Notes: generated by a model not told the origin, from the letters alone. DNA of 6,762 nt from Pseudomonadota bacterium (GCA_030836925.1 JAUPLK010000089.1:1-6762); one strand, 5' to 3'; counted from the first letter of the stretch, positions 1-6,172 are shown. Numbers and translations are program-made.

Positions 1-1
1 G

Positions 2-706
2 GAGGCCTTGCTTGATGGCCTCGATGCCCGGGTCGGCGCAGCAGAATCGGCGATCTGTCTTTTTGACGAGCGCTGGCATCCCGGCATCGTGGGTCTCGTT
101 GCCAACCGGCTCAAGGAACTGACGGGATGCCCGGCGATCGCTTTTGCACGCTGTCCGGAGACGGGCATGTTGCGCGGATCAGCCCGTTCGGTCGACGGGT
201 TGCACGTCCGTGATGCCATGGCCGAGGCGCTTGCGGCGATGTCCGGACCTGTCGTGCGCTTCGGTGGGCATGCGATGGCTGCCGGGATCACGCTGCCGGA
301 AGCCGAGCTGCAAGGCTTTGCTGCGGCGTTTGCGGCGGCCGTTGGCCGCCAGCGCGACCTGGCTGGTGGTGACGACAGTCTCTGGACCGACGGCACGCTC
401 GAGGTACAGGACCTGCAACTGGGTCTGGCCGAGACGCTGGCTGCCGCGGGACCGTGGGGGCAGGGTTTCCCGGAGCCGCTGTTCGACAATGTGTTCAGGC
501 TGTGTGAACAGCGGGTGATCGGCGAGCGGCATCTGCGCATACGCGTGCAGCATCCGGACGGCGGCGAGCCTGTCGATGCGGTCGCTTTCAACCAGCTGCC
601 GTTGCAAACCGCCCCGAATGCGCCGGTACGCCTGATCTATCGGCTCGACGTTAATACGTGGCGGCAGCGACGCACGGCGCAACTGGTGGTGGAGTACATC
701 GCCTGA
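2..706 (+). CDS. recJ: RecJ single-stranded-DNA-specific exonuclease, C-terminal part (5' end outside window)
   Basis: This is the last 234 codons of RecJ, open from base 2 and ending at TGA 704-706. E. coli RecJ is about 577 aa, so roughly 60% (the DHH catalytic domain) lies off the left edge. RecJ degrades single-stranded DNA 5' to 3' in recombinational and mismatch repair in the cytoplasm. Seen here: the DHHA1 domain in fragment residues about 15-105, with WHPGIVGLVANRLKE near its start, RSVDGLHVRDA in the middle, and the glycine-rich signature FGGHAMAAG at fragment residues 87-95 (bases 260-286). The last 100 or so residues match the C-terminal OB-fold region, ending in QLVVEYIA. The TTG at base 8 is only an internal codon; no real start is visible. 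The recJ-prfB-lysS order supports the call. No frameshift or truncation is seen within the fragment. Confidence 0.95.
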   Translation, partial: EALLDGLDARVGAAESAICLFDERWHPGIVGLVANRLKELTGCPAIAFARCPETGMLRGSARSVDGLHVRDAMAEALAAMSGPVVRFGGHAMAAGITLPEAELQGFAAAFAAAVGRQRDLAGGDDSLWTDGTLEVQDLQLGLAETLAAAGPWGQGFPEPLFDNVFRLCEQRVIGERHLRIRVQHPDGGEPVDAVAFNQLPLQTAPNAPVRLIYRLDVNTWRQRRTAQLVVEYIA

Positions 707-717
707 ACAGGTCAGGC
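701..717 (+). repeat. Short perfect inverted repeat over the recJ stop codon
   Basis: GCCTGA (701-706) and TCAGGC (712-717) are exact reverse complements around a 5-nt spacer, ACAGG. The first arm contains the recJ stop codon. A further CCGG/CCGG pair follows at 717-730. No T-run follows, so this is at best a weak hairpin, possibly slowing transcription or protecting the recJ 3' end. It is not a convincing intrinsic terminator, and chance is a real alternative. Confidence 0.25.
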
Positions 718-730
718 CGGACCGGGCCGG

Positions 731-759
731 TTGTTGAGCGCAGGCATTGCGTCTAGCAT
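731..759 (+). promoter_or_regulatory. Candidate sigma-70 promoter for prfB-lysS
   Basis: TTGTTG (731-736) and TAGCAT (754-759) are separated by 17 bases. They match the -35 consensus at 3 of 6 positions and the -10 consensus at 4 of 6. Transcription would begin near 766, about 20 bases before the prfB ATG. The site lies in the 80-bp recJ-prfB gap, the only non-coding room for a prfB promoter here. The match is modest, and read-through from recJ is an equally good explanation. Confidence 0.3.
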
Positions 760-786
760 TCGCGCTTTCCTCAATGACAGATTCCC

Positions 787-1882
787 ATGGAAACCGCCCA
801 GATCAAGCTCGGCATCCGCGACCTTCAGGAGCGTAATGGCGCTCTGAGGGGGTATCTTTGACCTCGATGCAAAAGCACGCCGGCTGAGCGAGGTTCGCGA
901 GGCGCTGCAGGATCCGGCCGTCTGGAACGACCCGAAACGGGCTGAGGTGCTCGGCAGGGAAGCCTCGGAGCTTGAAAACGTCGTGGAGGGCATCGAGAAA
1001 ATCCAGCGTTCGCTCCGGGATGCCTCGGATCTGCTCGATCTCGCGGAAGAGGAAAACGACGAGTCCACCCTCGATGAGGTGGTGCGCGATCTGAAGCGCG
1101 TGTCTGCCGATGTCGAGCAGCTTGAATTCCAGCGCATGTTTGCCGGCAAGTTCGACAGCGCCAACGCCTTCCTGGATGTCCAGTCGGGCGCCGGCGGTAC
1201 CGAGGCGCAGGACTGGGCTGCGATGCTGTTGCGGATGTATCTCAAGTATTGCGAGAGCATGGGCTTTGCCACCGAGATCATCGACAGCTCGGATGGTGAG
1301 GTGGCCGGCATCAAGGGCGCAACGATTCATGTCACGGGTCCATATGCCTACGGCTGGCTGCGCACCGAAACAGGGGTGCACCGGCTGGTGCGCAAGTCGC
1401 CCTTCGACTCGGGCAATCGCCGGCACACTTCTTTTGCAGCGGTGTTCGTCGCGCCGGAAATCGACGATGACATCGATATCGAGATCGATCCCTCCGACCT
1501 GCGCGTGGATGTGTACCGGGCGAGCGGTGCCGGCGGTCAGCACGTCAACAAGACCGAATCCGCCGTGCGCATGACGCATATCCCGACCAATACCGTCGTG
1601 CAGTGCCAGAGCGAGCGCTCACAGCACAAGAACCGCGCCACGGCGATGAAACAGATGCGGGCCAAGCTCTATGAGCTGGAGCAGCAGAAGCGGCGCGCGG
1701 AGGCGCAGGTGCTCGAGGATTCGAAGTCGGATGTGGGCTGGGGCCAGCAGATCCGCTCCTATGTGCTCGACCAGTCGCGGATCAAGGATCTGCGCACCGG
1801 CGTGGAGACCGGCAGCCCGGACAAGGTGCTGGATGGCGATCTGCGCAAGTTCATCGAAGCCAGCCTGAAGCAGGGACTGTGA
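787..1882 (+). CDS. prfB: Peptide chain release factor 2 (RF2), expressed by programmed +1 frameshift
   Basis: RF2 recognises UAA and UGA in the ribosomal A site and triggers peptide release. The first frame starts at ATG 787 (an in-frame TGA at 775-777 excludes an earlier start) and runs 24 codons to TGA 859-861. Skipping T859 continues at GAC 860 in the +1 frame to TGA 1880-1882, giving 364 aa; E. coli RF2 has 365. The residues after the shift (LDAKARRLSEVREAL) match the RF2 N-terminal helices. The stop-codon recognition tripeptide SPF is at residues 204-206 inside VRKSPFDSGNRRHTSF. The catalytic GGQ loop is at 249-251 (bases 1532-1540) inside SGAGGQHVNKTESAVR. The C-terminus IRSYVLDQSRIKDLRTG is also typical. 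The residue equivalent to E. coli position 246 is Ala. The gene ends in UGA, read by RF2 itself. No good Shine-Dalgarno is seen at 787. An ORF caller taking the second frame alone would misplace the start, for example at GTG 947. Confidence 0.97.
847..862 (+). promoter_or_regulatory. prfB programmed +1 frameshift site (RF2 autoregulation)
   Basis: The 16 bases AGGGGGTATCTTTGAC have the classical parts. AGGGGG (847-852) is an internal Shine-Dalgarno-like stimulator, followed by a 3-base spacer TAT. The slippery codon CTT (856-858) is followed by the in-frame stop TGA (859-861) and then C862, the poor-termination context UGA-C. The string is identical to that of E. coli prfB. Known mechanism: when RF2 is scarce, termination at UGA is slow, the Leu-tRNA slips from CUU to UUU, and full-length RF2 is made. 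Confidence 0.97.
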
Positions 1883-1885
1883 GTC

Positions 1886-3361
1886 ATGAGTGAAGAAAAC
1901 AAACTGGTTGCCGAGCGCCGACGCAAGCTGGCAACGCTGCGCACCGAGGGCTTCGATTTTCCGAACCAGTTCCGGCGCAGCGCGCTGGCCGGGCAGTTGC
2001 ATGCGGTCTACGACGACTGCAGCAACGAGACCCTGGAGGCTGAGCCGGTCGAAGTGCAGGTTGGCGGGCGGATGCTGACCAAGCGGCTGATGGGCAAGGC
2101 CAGTTTTGCCACCATCCAGGACCGCAGCGGGCAGATCCAGATTTTCCTGCAGAAGGAAACGCTCGGCGAGGCGGCGTACATCGCCTTCAAGGCGCTGGAC
2201 CTGGGCGATATCGTCGGCGCACGCGGCACGCTGTTTCGTACCCGTACCGGTGAGCTGAGCGTCAAGGTGCAGGAGTTGACCCTGCTCACCAAGTCGCTGC
2301 AGCCCCTGCCGGAAAAGTTTCACGGCCTCAGCGACCAGGAGATGCGTTACCGGCAGCGCTATGTGGACCTGATCGTCAATGAGGAAACACGCCGGGTCTT
2401 TGCGCTGCGCACGCGGGTCGTGCAGTTCCTGCGCTCCTATCTGGATACGCTGGATTTTCTCGAGGTCGAGACACCGATGATGCAGGCGATCCCCGGTGGT
2501 GCGCTGGCCAGGCCCTTTGTCACGCACCACAACGCCATGGACCGGCAGCTCTATCTGCGCATCGCGCCGGAGCTGTATTTGAAGCGTCTGGTGGTGGGTG
2601 GCTTCGAGCGTGTATACGAGGTCAACCGGAACTTCCGCAACGAGGGGGTTTCGACGCAGCACAATCCCGAGTTCACCATGCTCGAGTTGTACATGGCCTA
2701 TGCCGACTATCGCACGCTGATCGATCTGCTCGAGAACCTGCTGCGCAGTCTGGCCGTGCATGTGCTCGGCACGACCACGGTCCAATACCAGGGGCAAAGC
2801 CACGATCTGTCCAAGGCGTTCCGGCGTCTGTCGGTGGAGGAGGCGGTGCTGCTGCATAACCCGGGTCTCTCGGCGCAGCAGTTGCGCGACGTGGATGCGC
2901 TGCGCGCAGCCTGTGCGGCGCTCGGCATCGCCGTGAAACCGGGTTTTGGTGCCGGCAAGCTGCTGATCGAGATTTTCGAGAAGACGGCCGAGCACGCACT
3001 GGTCGAGCCGACTTTCATCACTGGCTATCCGGCAGAAGTATCGCCGCTGGCGCGCAAGACCGATGCCGATCCTTTTCTCACCGACCGCTTCGAGTTTTTC
3101 ATCAACGGTCGCGAACTGGCCAACGGCTTTTCCGAGCTCAATGACCCGGAAGACCAGGCGGAGCGCTTTCAGGCCCAGGTCCGGCAGAAGGCCGGTGGCG
3201 ACGACGAGGCGATGTTCTATGATGCGGACTACATCACCGCGCTGGAGTACGGCATGCCGCCGACCGCGGGTCTCGGCATCGGCGTGGACCGTCTGGTGAT
3301 GTTCATTGCCGATCAGGCGTCGATCCGCGACGTGTTGCTGTTCCCGCACCTGCGCAGCTGA
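1886..3361 (+). CDS. lysS: Lysyl-tRNA synthetase, class II
   Basis: This cytoplasmic enzyme charges tRNA-Lys with lysine using ATP. The product is 491 aa; E. coli LysS is 505. The N-terminal OB-fold anticodon-binding domain covers about residues 55-140 and includes GGRMLTKRLMGKASFATIQD. The class II catalytic domain follows from about residue 165. Motif 2 holds FRNEG with Arg251, followed by HNPEFTMLELYMAYADY. Motif 3, GLGIGVDRL, holds Arg469, and IRDVLLFP lies at the C-terminus. PGGALARPFVTHHNAMD and YLRIAPELYLKRLVVGGFERV are nearly identical to E. coli LysS. ATG 1886 is chosen because AGGGA (1872-1876) lies nine bases upstream and the prfB stop is only three bases away. Translational coupling with prfB is therefore likely. 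No missing catalytic residue is seen. Confidence 0.97.
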   Translation: MSEENKLVAERRRKLATLRTEGFDFPNQFRRSALAGQLHAVYDDCSNETLEAEPVEVQVGGRMLTKRLMGKASFATIQDRSGQIQIFLQKETLGEAAYIAFKALDLGDIVGARGTLFRTRTGELSVKVQELTLLTKSLQPLPEKFHGLSDQEMRYRQRYVDLIVNEETRRVFALRTRVVQFLRSYLDTLDFLEVETPMMQAIPGGALARPFVTHHNAMDRQLYLRIAPELYLKRLVVGGFERVYEVNRNFRNEGVSTQHNPEFTMLELYMAYADYRTLIDLLENLLRSLAVHVLGTTTVQYQGQSHDLSKAFRRLSVEEAVLLHNPGLSAQQLRDVDALRAACAALGIAVKPGFGAGKLLIEIFEKTAEHALVEPTFITGYPAEVSPLARKTDADPFLTDRFEFFINGRELANGFSELNDPEDQAERFQAQVRQKAGGDDEAMFYDADYITALEYGMPPTAGLGIGVDRLVMFIADQASIRDVLLFPHLRS

Positions 3362-3389
3362 TTGCGGCGCATATGCATTGGAACGGTGC

Positions 3390-3394
3390 GGAGG
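3390..3394 (+). promoter_or_regulatory. Ribosome binding site deciding the lipoprotein start
   Basis: GGAGG lies eight bases before ATG 3403. The upstream in-frame ATG at 3373 lacks such a site and would add ten residues ahead of the basic signal-peptide start, so 3403 is preferred. Confidence 0.7.
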
Positions 3395-3402
3395 TCAGAA
3401 CA

Positions 3403-3855
3403 ATGCGCCGCAAGTTGCTGCTGGTCGCAATTGTCGCGGGCTTCGCTGCCGCCTGCAGTCCCGGTTCTGATCCGGAGCGACCGCCAGGCGTGCCCGCCAG
3501 TGCCCGCTGGACAGGCAATATAGAAGGCGGCACCTGGATCGATTGCGAGCCGGTGCCATCGACAATGGATCGCTTTGTCTGCAGGGCCTGGTTCCGGACT
3601 GGTGCCATGATCTCTGAAGGGCAGTATGTGCACCGGCAACGCCGCTGGAACCAGCAGGCGCTGCGTTCCGAATACACCGAACCGGTTGGCACTGTGTTGC
3701 CGGATTTTGCGACCTTTGATGGACGGTGGATCATGCTCGCGGATGAGCACGTGCTGTTGCCGGAGGGTGTGATCAGCTATCCGGACGGTGCCGGGCACGG
3801 CAAACGCCAAGCTTACAGCCTCGGTATCGAGACCGGTGGCGCTGAAGCCTATTAG
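3403..3855 (+). CDS. Small predicted lipoprotein of unknown function
   Basis: I do not recognise this 150-aa protein. It starts with a basic stretch MRRK, then a hydrophobic run LLLVAIVAGF, then AAAC with Cys18 as the probable lipidated residue. The lipobox is imperfect, because Ala rather than Leu stands at -3. Ser at +2 would direct the mature protein to the outer membrane under the E. coli Lol rule. The mature part (about 133 aa) is soluble and has no further membrane segment. It carries two more cysteines, Cys48 (WIDC) and Cys60 (FVCRAW), which could form a disulphide in the periplasm. It also has several Trp and aromatic residues and a GRWIMLADEHVLLPEG segment. It begins 41 bases after lysS and ends just before or within the start of nhaA, so it is probably co-transcribed with one or both. 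Codon use looks like its neighbours. A role near NhaA would be a guess from position only. Confidence 0.8.
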   Translation: MRRKLLLVAIVAGFAAACSPGSDPERPPGVPASARWTGNIEGGTWIDCEPVPSTMDRFVCRAWFRTGAMISEGQYVHRQRRWNQQALRSEYTEPVGTVLPDFATFDGRWIMLADEHVLLPEGVISYPDGAGHGKRQAYSLGIETGGAEAY

Positions 3856-3868
3856 GTTTGAAACGCCC

Positions 3869-5023
3869 TTGACCATCCGTCAGTTCATGCAGTCCGAGTC
3901 CGCCGGCGGTATCGTGCTGGCGGCAGCAGCGCTGCTCGCGCTCGTGGTCAGCAACTCTCCGCTGGCCCCGTGGTATGACGCTTTCGTGCATCTGCCGGGT
4001 GAAGTGCGCATTGGCAAGGACTGGCTGGTGCTGTCCAAGCCGCTGGTGATCTGGGTGAATGACCTGTGGATGGCGGTGTTCTTCTTCCTGGTGGGCCTGG
4101 AGATCAAGCGCGAACTGGTGGACGGTGAGCTTGCCTCGTTCAGGTTGGCGATTCTGCCTGCCGGTGCCGCGCTCGGCGGCATGCTCGTGCCGGCGCTGAT
4201 CTACGTGCTGATCAATTACGGTGATGCCGTCGCCTTGCGCGGCTGGGCGATCCCGGCGGCAACTGATATCGCCTTTGCACTGGCCGTCCTGATGTTGCTG
4301 GGTTCGCGGGTGCCCGCCTCCCTGAAGCTGTTTCTCACGGCGGTGGCCATCATCGATGATCTCGGCGCAATCGTGGTGATCGCGCTGTTCTATACCGTTG
4401 ACCTGTCCGTGCTGATGTTGGTTTCGGCCGGAATTGGCTGTGCTGCTCTCGTTCTGCTGAACCGTGCCCGCGTGATGAGTGTTTCACCCTATCTGCTGAT
4501 CGGGGTGCTTATCTGGCTCTGCGTCCTGAAGTCCGGCGTACACGCAACCCTGGCTGGTGTGATCACCGCACTGGCCATACCCGTATCTCGCCCCGATGGC
4601 AGTTCCCCGTTGCAGGAAGCCGAGCATGTTCTGCAGCCATGGGTGGCTTTCGCGGTCCTTCCGATGTTCGCGTTCGTCAATGCCGGTGTCTCCCTGCAGA
4701 GCCTGTCACCGGCAACCCTGCTTGAGCCGGTATCGCTCGGGATCGCGCTGGGCCTGACTGCCGGCAAGTCCATCGGTGTCTTCGGCAGTGCGTGGCTGCT
4801 GGTTCGGGCCGGTGTGGCAAGTTTTCCTGCTGATGCCAGCCGTCGCCAGTTCTTTGCCGTGTGCGTGCTGTGCGGCATCGGGTTCACGATGAGCCTGTTC
4901 ATCGGTTCACTTGCCTTTGAGGACATGGGTCCGGACTATGAGACGCGGCTGAAAATCGGCGTGCTCGCCGGTTCGATGCTTTCGACGTTGCTGGCGACAA
5001 TCCTGTTGCTGAAACGCGCCTGA
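3869..5023 (+). CDS. nhaA: Na+/H+ antiporter NhaA
   Basis: NhaA is an inner-membrane antiporter exchanging cytoplasmic Na+ or Li+ for periplasmic H+, used in salt and alkaline-pH tolerance. The protein is highly hydrophobic, consistent with the family's 12 membrane segments. Seen: SAGGIVLAAAAL at the N-terminus, VGLEIKREL, AIPAATDIAFALAVL, AIIDDLGAIVVIALFYT, LKSGVHATLAGVI, HPWVAF-like QPWVAFAVLPMFAFVNAGVSL, and CGIGFTMSLFIGSLAF. Counting from TTG 3869, the key residues fall at E. coli numbering: Asp133, Asp163, Asp164, His225 and Lys300. The product is 384 aa; E. coli has 388. That agreement is why I chose 3869, although no start has a good ribosome binding site. Alternatives are GTG 3836 (395 aa, 20-base overlap with the lipoprotein gene), GTG 3788 (411 aa, 68-base overlap) and ATG 3887 (378 aa, which cuts into the N-terminal helix). 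Function is secure; the exact start is not. Confidence 0.95.
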   Translation: MTIRQFMQSESAGGIVLAAAALLALVVSNSPLAPWYDAFVHLPGEVRIGKDWLVLSKPLVIWVNDLWMAVFFFLVGLEIKRELVDGELASFRLAILPAGAALGGMLVPALIYVLINYGDAVALRGWAIPAATDIAFALAVLMLLGSRVPASLKLFLTAVAIIDDLGAIVVIALFYTVDLSVLMLVSAGIGCAALVLLNRARVMSVSPYLLIGVLIWLCVLKSGVHATLAGVITALAIPVSRPDGSSPLQEAEHVLQPWVAFAVLPMFAFVNAGVSLQSLSPATLLEPVSLGIALGLTAGKSIGVFGSAWLLVRAGVASFPADASRRQFFAVCVLCGIGFTMSLFIGSLAFEDMGPDYETRLKIGVLAGSMLSTLLATILLLKRA

Positions 5024-5033
5024 CCAGGGCGCG
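5015..5033 (-). terminator. Candidate terminator between convergent nhaA and ygfZ
   Basis: CGCGCC (5015-5020) and GGCGCG (5028-5033) form a perfect 6-bp GC-only stem with a 7-nt loop that contains the nhaA stop. Read on the minus strand, the stem is followed by TTTC, a short U-run, so it fits best as a weak intrinsic terminator for ygfZ. On the plus strand no T-run follows. The convergent gene arrangement makes a terminator here reasonable. Confidence 0.35.
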
Positions 5034-5054
5034 ATGTGCCCGCAGCGCGTCTGT

Positions 5055-5906
5055 TCAAACCGGTACCTCGTAAGGCAGATCAAGGTGTTGCAGCAACCCG
5101 CCGGGGTTACCGTCCAGGAAGAATGGACCCGGCAGGTCCTCGATCGTGATCACGGCCAGCATCTCGCAGCCTTGTGCTGTTGCGGCGGCGCTGACCACCT
5201 GCCCGACCACACCGCGTGCCGCATGGACCGACGTACCGGGGGCCGGTGGATTACCGCCCGCCGAGAAGCGCAGCATGCGTCGCTTTACCCGGCCGAGATA
5301 TTTTGTGCGCGCGATGATTTCCTGGCCCGTATAGCAACCCTTGCTGAAGCTGATTCCGTCCAGCAGGTCGAGGTTGACCATCTGCGGTATGAATTCGCCG
5401 CTGGTGCTGGTACCGATCGTGGGGATGCCGGCGCGGATATCGGCAAGCAACCAGTCATTCCGGGCCTGCTGACTGCTGTCGACCGTTGCAGGGTCGAGGG
5501 CTGGACCGACCAGCAGGCTGCGAGTGCGGTCTCCGGATATCCCCAATCGCTGTCCACGGGCGGCATCGACCGGTCGGCGCGCTGCATACAGGCCACAGGC
5601 CACCAGAGCGGATATCCCGATCTGCACCCTGGTGCGCAACACGTACATCTGCATGCGCTTCAGCAGTGATCCGGCCAGCGATTCCGGCACCAGCAGCGCC
5701 AGCGGAGCATCGCTGCCCGTACCCAGCGCGAAAAGATGCCCGGCAAACAGCAGTCTGCCGCGTGCGTCGGTCCAGCTGCTGAGCAGGGTCGAGTCGGCCC
5801 GGGCAAGCTTGACATCCTGCGTGAGCTGGCCCTGCAGGAAGCCCATCCGTTCCGGGCCGGAGACAGTGAGGACGCGCAGATCGTCGAGGGCAATGATGTC
5901 GGGCAC
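5055..5906 (-). CDS. ygfZ: YgfZ, folate-binding Fe-S cluster enzyme maturation factor (GcvT-like)
   Basis: YgfZ binds tetrahydrofolate and supports synthesis or repair of certain Fe-S enzymes in the cytoplasm; in E. coli its loss affects MiaB and succinate dehydrogenase among others. Seen: an N-terminal GcvT-like part with MGFLQGQLTQDV, then FIPQMVNLDLLDGISFSKG and the family signature KGCYTGQE at residues 189-196. The conserved Cys is residue 191, equivalent to Cys228 of E. coli YgfZ. The C-terminal barrel ends at TGA 5057-5055. The start is GTG 5906, because AAGG lies six bases upstream on this strand and the protein then opens with PDIIALDDLRVL, as the family does. A TTG at 5975 would add 23 non-conserved residues without a ribosome binding site. 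The product is 283 aa; E. coli YgfZ has 326. It is convergent with nhaA and divergent from the SDHAF4-like/sdhCD group, so it sits beside a likely client enzyme. Confidence 0.93.
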   Translation of the reverse strand: MPDIIALDDLRVLTVSGPERMGFLQGQLTQDVKLARADSTLLSSWTDARGRLLFAGHLFALGTGSDAPLALLVPESLAGSLLKRMQMYVLRTRVQIGISALVACGLYAARRPVDAARGQRLGISGDRTRSLLVGPALDPATVDSSQQARNDWLLADIRAGIPTIGTSTSGEFIPQMVNLDLLDGISFSKGCYTGQEIIARTKYLGRVKRRMLRFSAGGNPPAPGTSVHAARGVVGQVVSAAATAQGCEMLAVITIEDLPGPFFLDGNPGGLLQHLDLPYEVPV

Positions 5907-5947
5907 AGAAAGCCTTGTGTTTGAGCGGGTTGGGGCCTGTTCCGGTC

Positions 5948-5976
5948 TGGAGAAGCCATGCTCATTCTGGCACAAT
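5948..5976 (+). promoter_or_regulatory. Candidate sigma-70 promoter for the SDHAF4-like gene and sdh operon
   Basis: TGGAGA (5948-5953) and CACAAT (5971-5976) are 17 bases apart, each matching 4 of 6 consensus positions. Transcription would begin around 5983, which is the GTG start codon itself, implying a leaderless message. This fits the absence of a Shine-Dalgarno before that GTG. It overlaps the proposed ygfZ -10 on the other strand. Confidence 0.25.
5964..5972 (-). promoter_or_regulatory. Candidate extended -10 promoter for ygfZ
   Basis: On the minus strand this reads TGCCAGAAT: TG, one base, then CAGAAT, which matches TATAAT at 4 of 6 positions. No good -35 was found, as expected for an extended -10 promoter. 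Transcription would start near 5957, about 50 bases before the GTG at 5906. Weak support; no other evidence. Confidence 0.25.
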
Positions 5977-5982
5977 TAGCCG

Positions 5983-6171
5983 GTGAGCCAGTCCCGCGCA
6001 ACCGAGAATTCAGCGAGAACCAAAGTCGTCGCCGGGCAGCCAGTTTCGACACCGCTGCCTGACGATCCGCACGCTGAAGTCGGGCTGCCGCGTGAAACGG
6101 GTGGACCCGCCGGGCCTGACCCGACGCGCTACGGTGACTGGGAGCGTGGTGGGCGCTGTATAGATTTCTGA
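5983..6171 (+). CDS. SDHAF4-like protein (DUF1674), probable succinate dehydrogenase assembly factor
   Basis: This 62-aa protein has a variable, polar, proline-rich and probably disordered N-terminal half. Its conserved C-terminal half ends PTRYGDWERGGRCIDF, preceded by ETGGPAGPD. That ending is the hallmark of DUF1674, the family of mitochondrial SDHAF4 (yeast Sdh8). In eukaryotes SDHAF4 binds the flavinylated SDH subunit A, protects it from oxidation and promotes joining to subunit B. Family membership is seen in the sequence; the same role in this bacterium is inferred, and is supported by sdhC lying 91 bases downstream on the same strand. GTG 5983 is the only reasonable start: an in-frame TAG stands at 5977-5979 and no ATG, GTG or TTG follows before the conserved part. 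No Shine-Dalgarno precedes it. Such a short gene with a GTG start is easily missed by annotation. Confidence 0.88.
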   Translation: MSQSRATENSARTKVVAGQPVSTPLPDDPHAEVGLPRETGGPAGPDPTRYGDWERGGRCIDF

Positions 6172-6172
6172 G

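Noticed and set aside
787..861. Reading the 24-codon frame ended by TGA as a leader peptide or prfB as a broken gene.
   Set aside because: The codons match the RF2 N-terminus and the stop lies in the exact programmed frameshift context, so it is functional regulation rather than damage.
803..1579. A 258-codon open frame on the minus strand opposite prfB.
   Set aside because: It mirrors prfB codons and shows no known motif or ribosome binding site; it is a coding shadow.
947..1882. Reading prfB as a 311-aa gene beginning at GTG 947.
   Set aside because: The conserved RF2 N-terminus lies upstream, joined through the canonical frameshift site at 847-862, so 947 is an internal valine codon.
1619..3349. 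A 576-codon open frame on the minus strand, lying opposite lysS and the end of prfB.
   Set aside because: It is antisense to two well-supported conserved genes, has a low-complexity composition rich in Arg, Gln, His and Leu, and shows no recognisable domain. Long antisense frames are common in GC-rich codons.
5034..5669. A 211-codon plus-strand frame opposite ygfZ.
   Set aside because: The opposite strand carries the YgfZ signature KGCYTGQE and full family architecture; this frame has no recognisable motif.
5961..5985. A possible sigma-54 promoter at TGGCAC (5969-5974).
   Set aside because: The TGGCAC element is present, but the TTGC element expected five bases later is absent (GCCG is found instead).
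6153..6168. A TATAGA -10-like element near the end of the SDHAF4-like gene that might drive sdhC.
   Set aside because: It lies in codons for the invariant CIDF ending and has no acceptable -35 at 16-18 bases, so the protein motif explains it.
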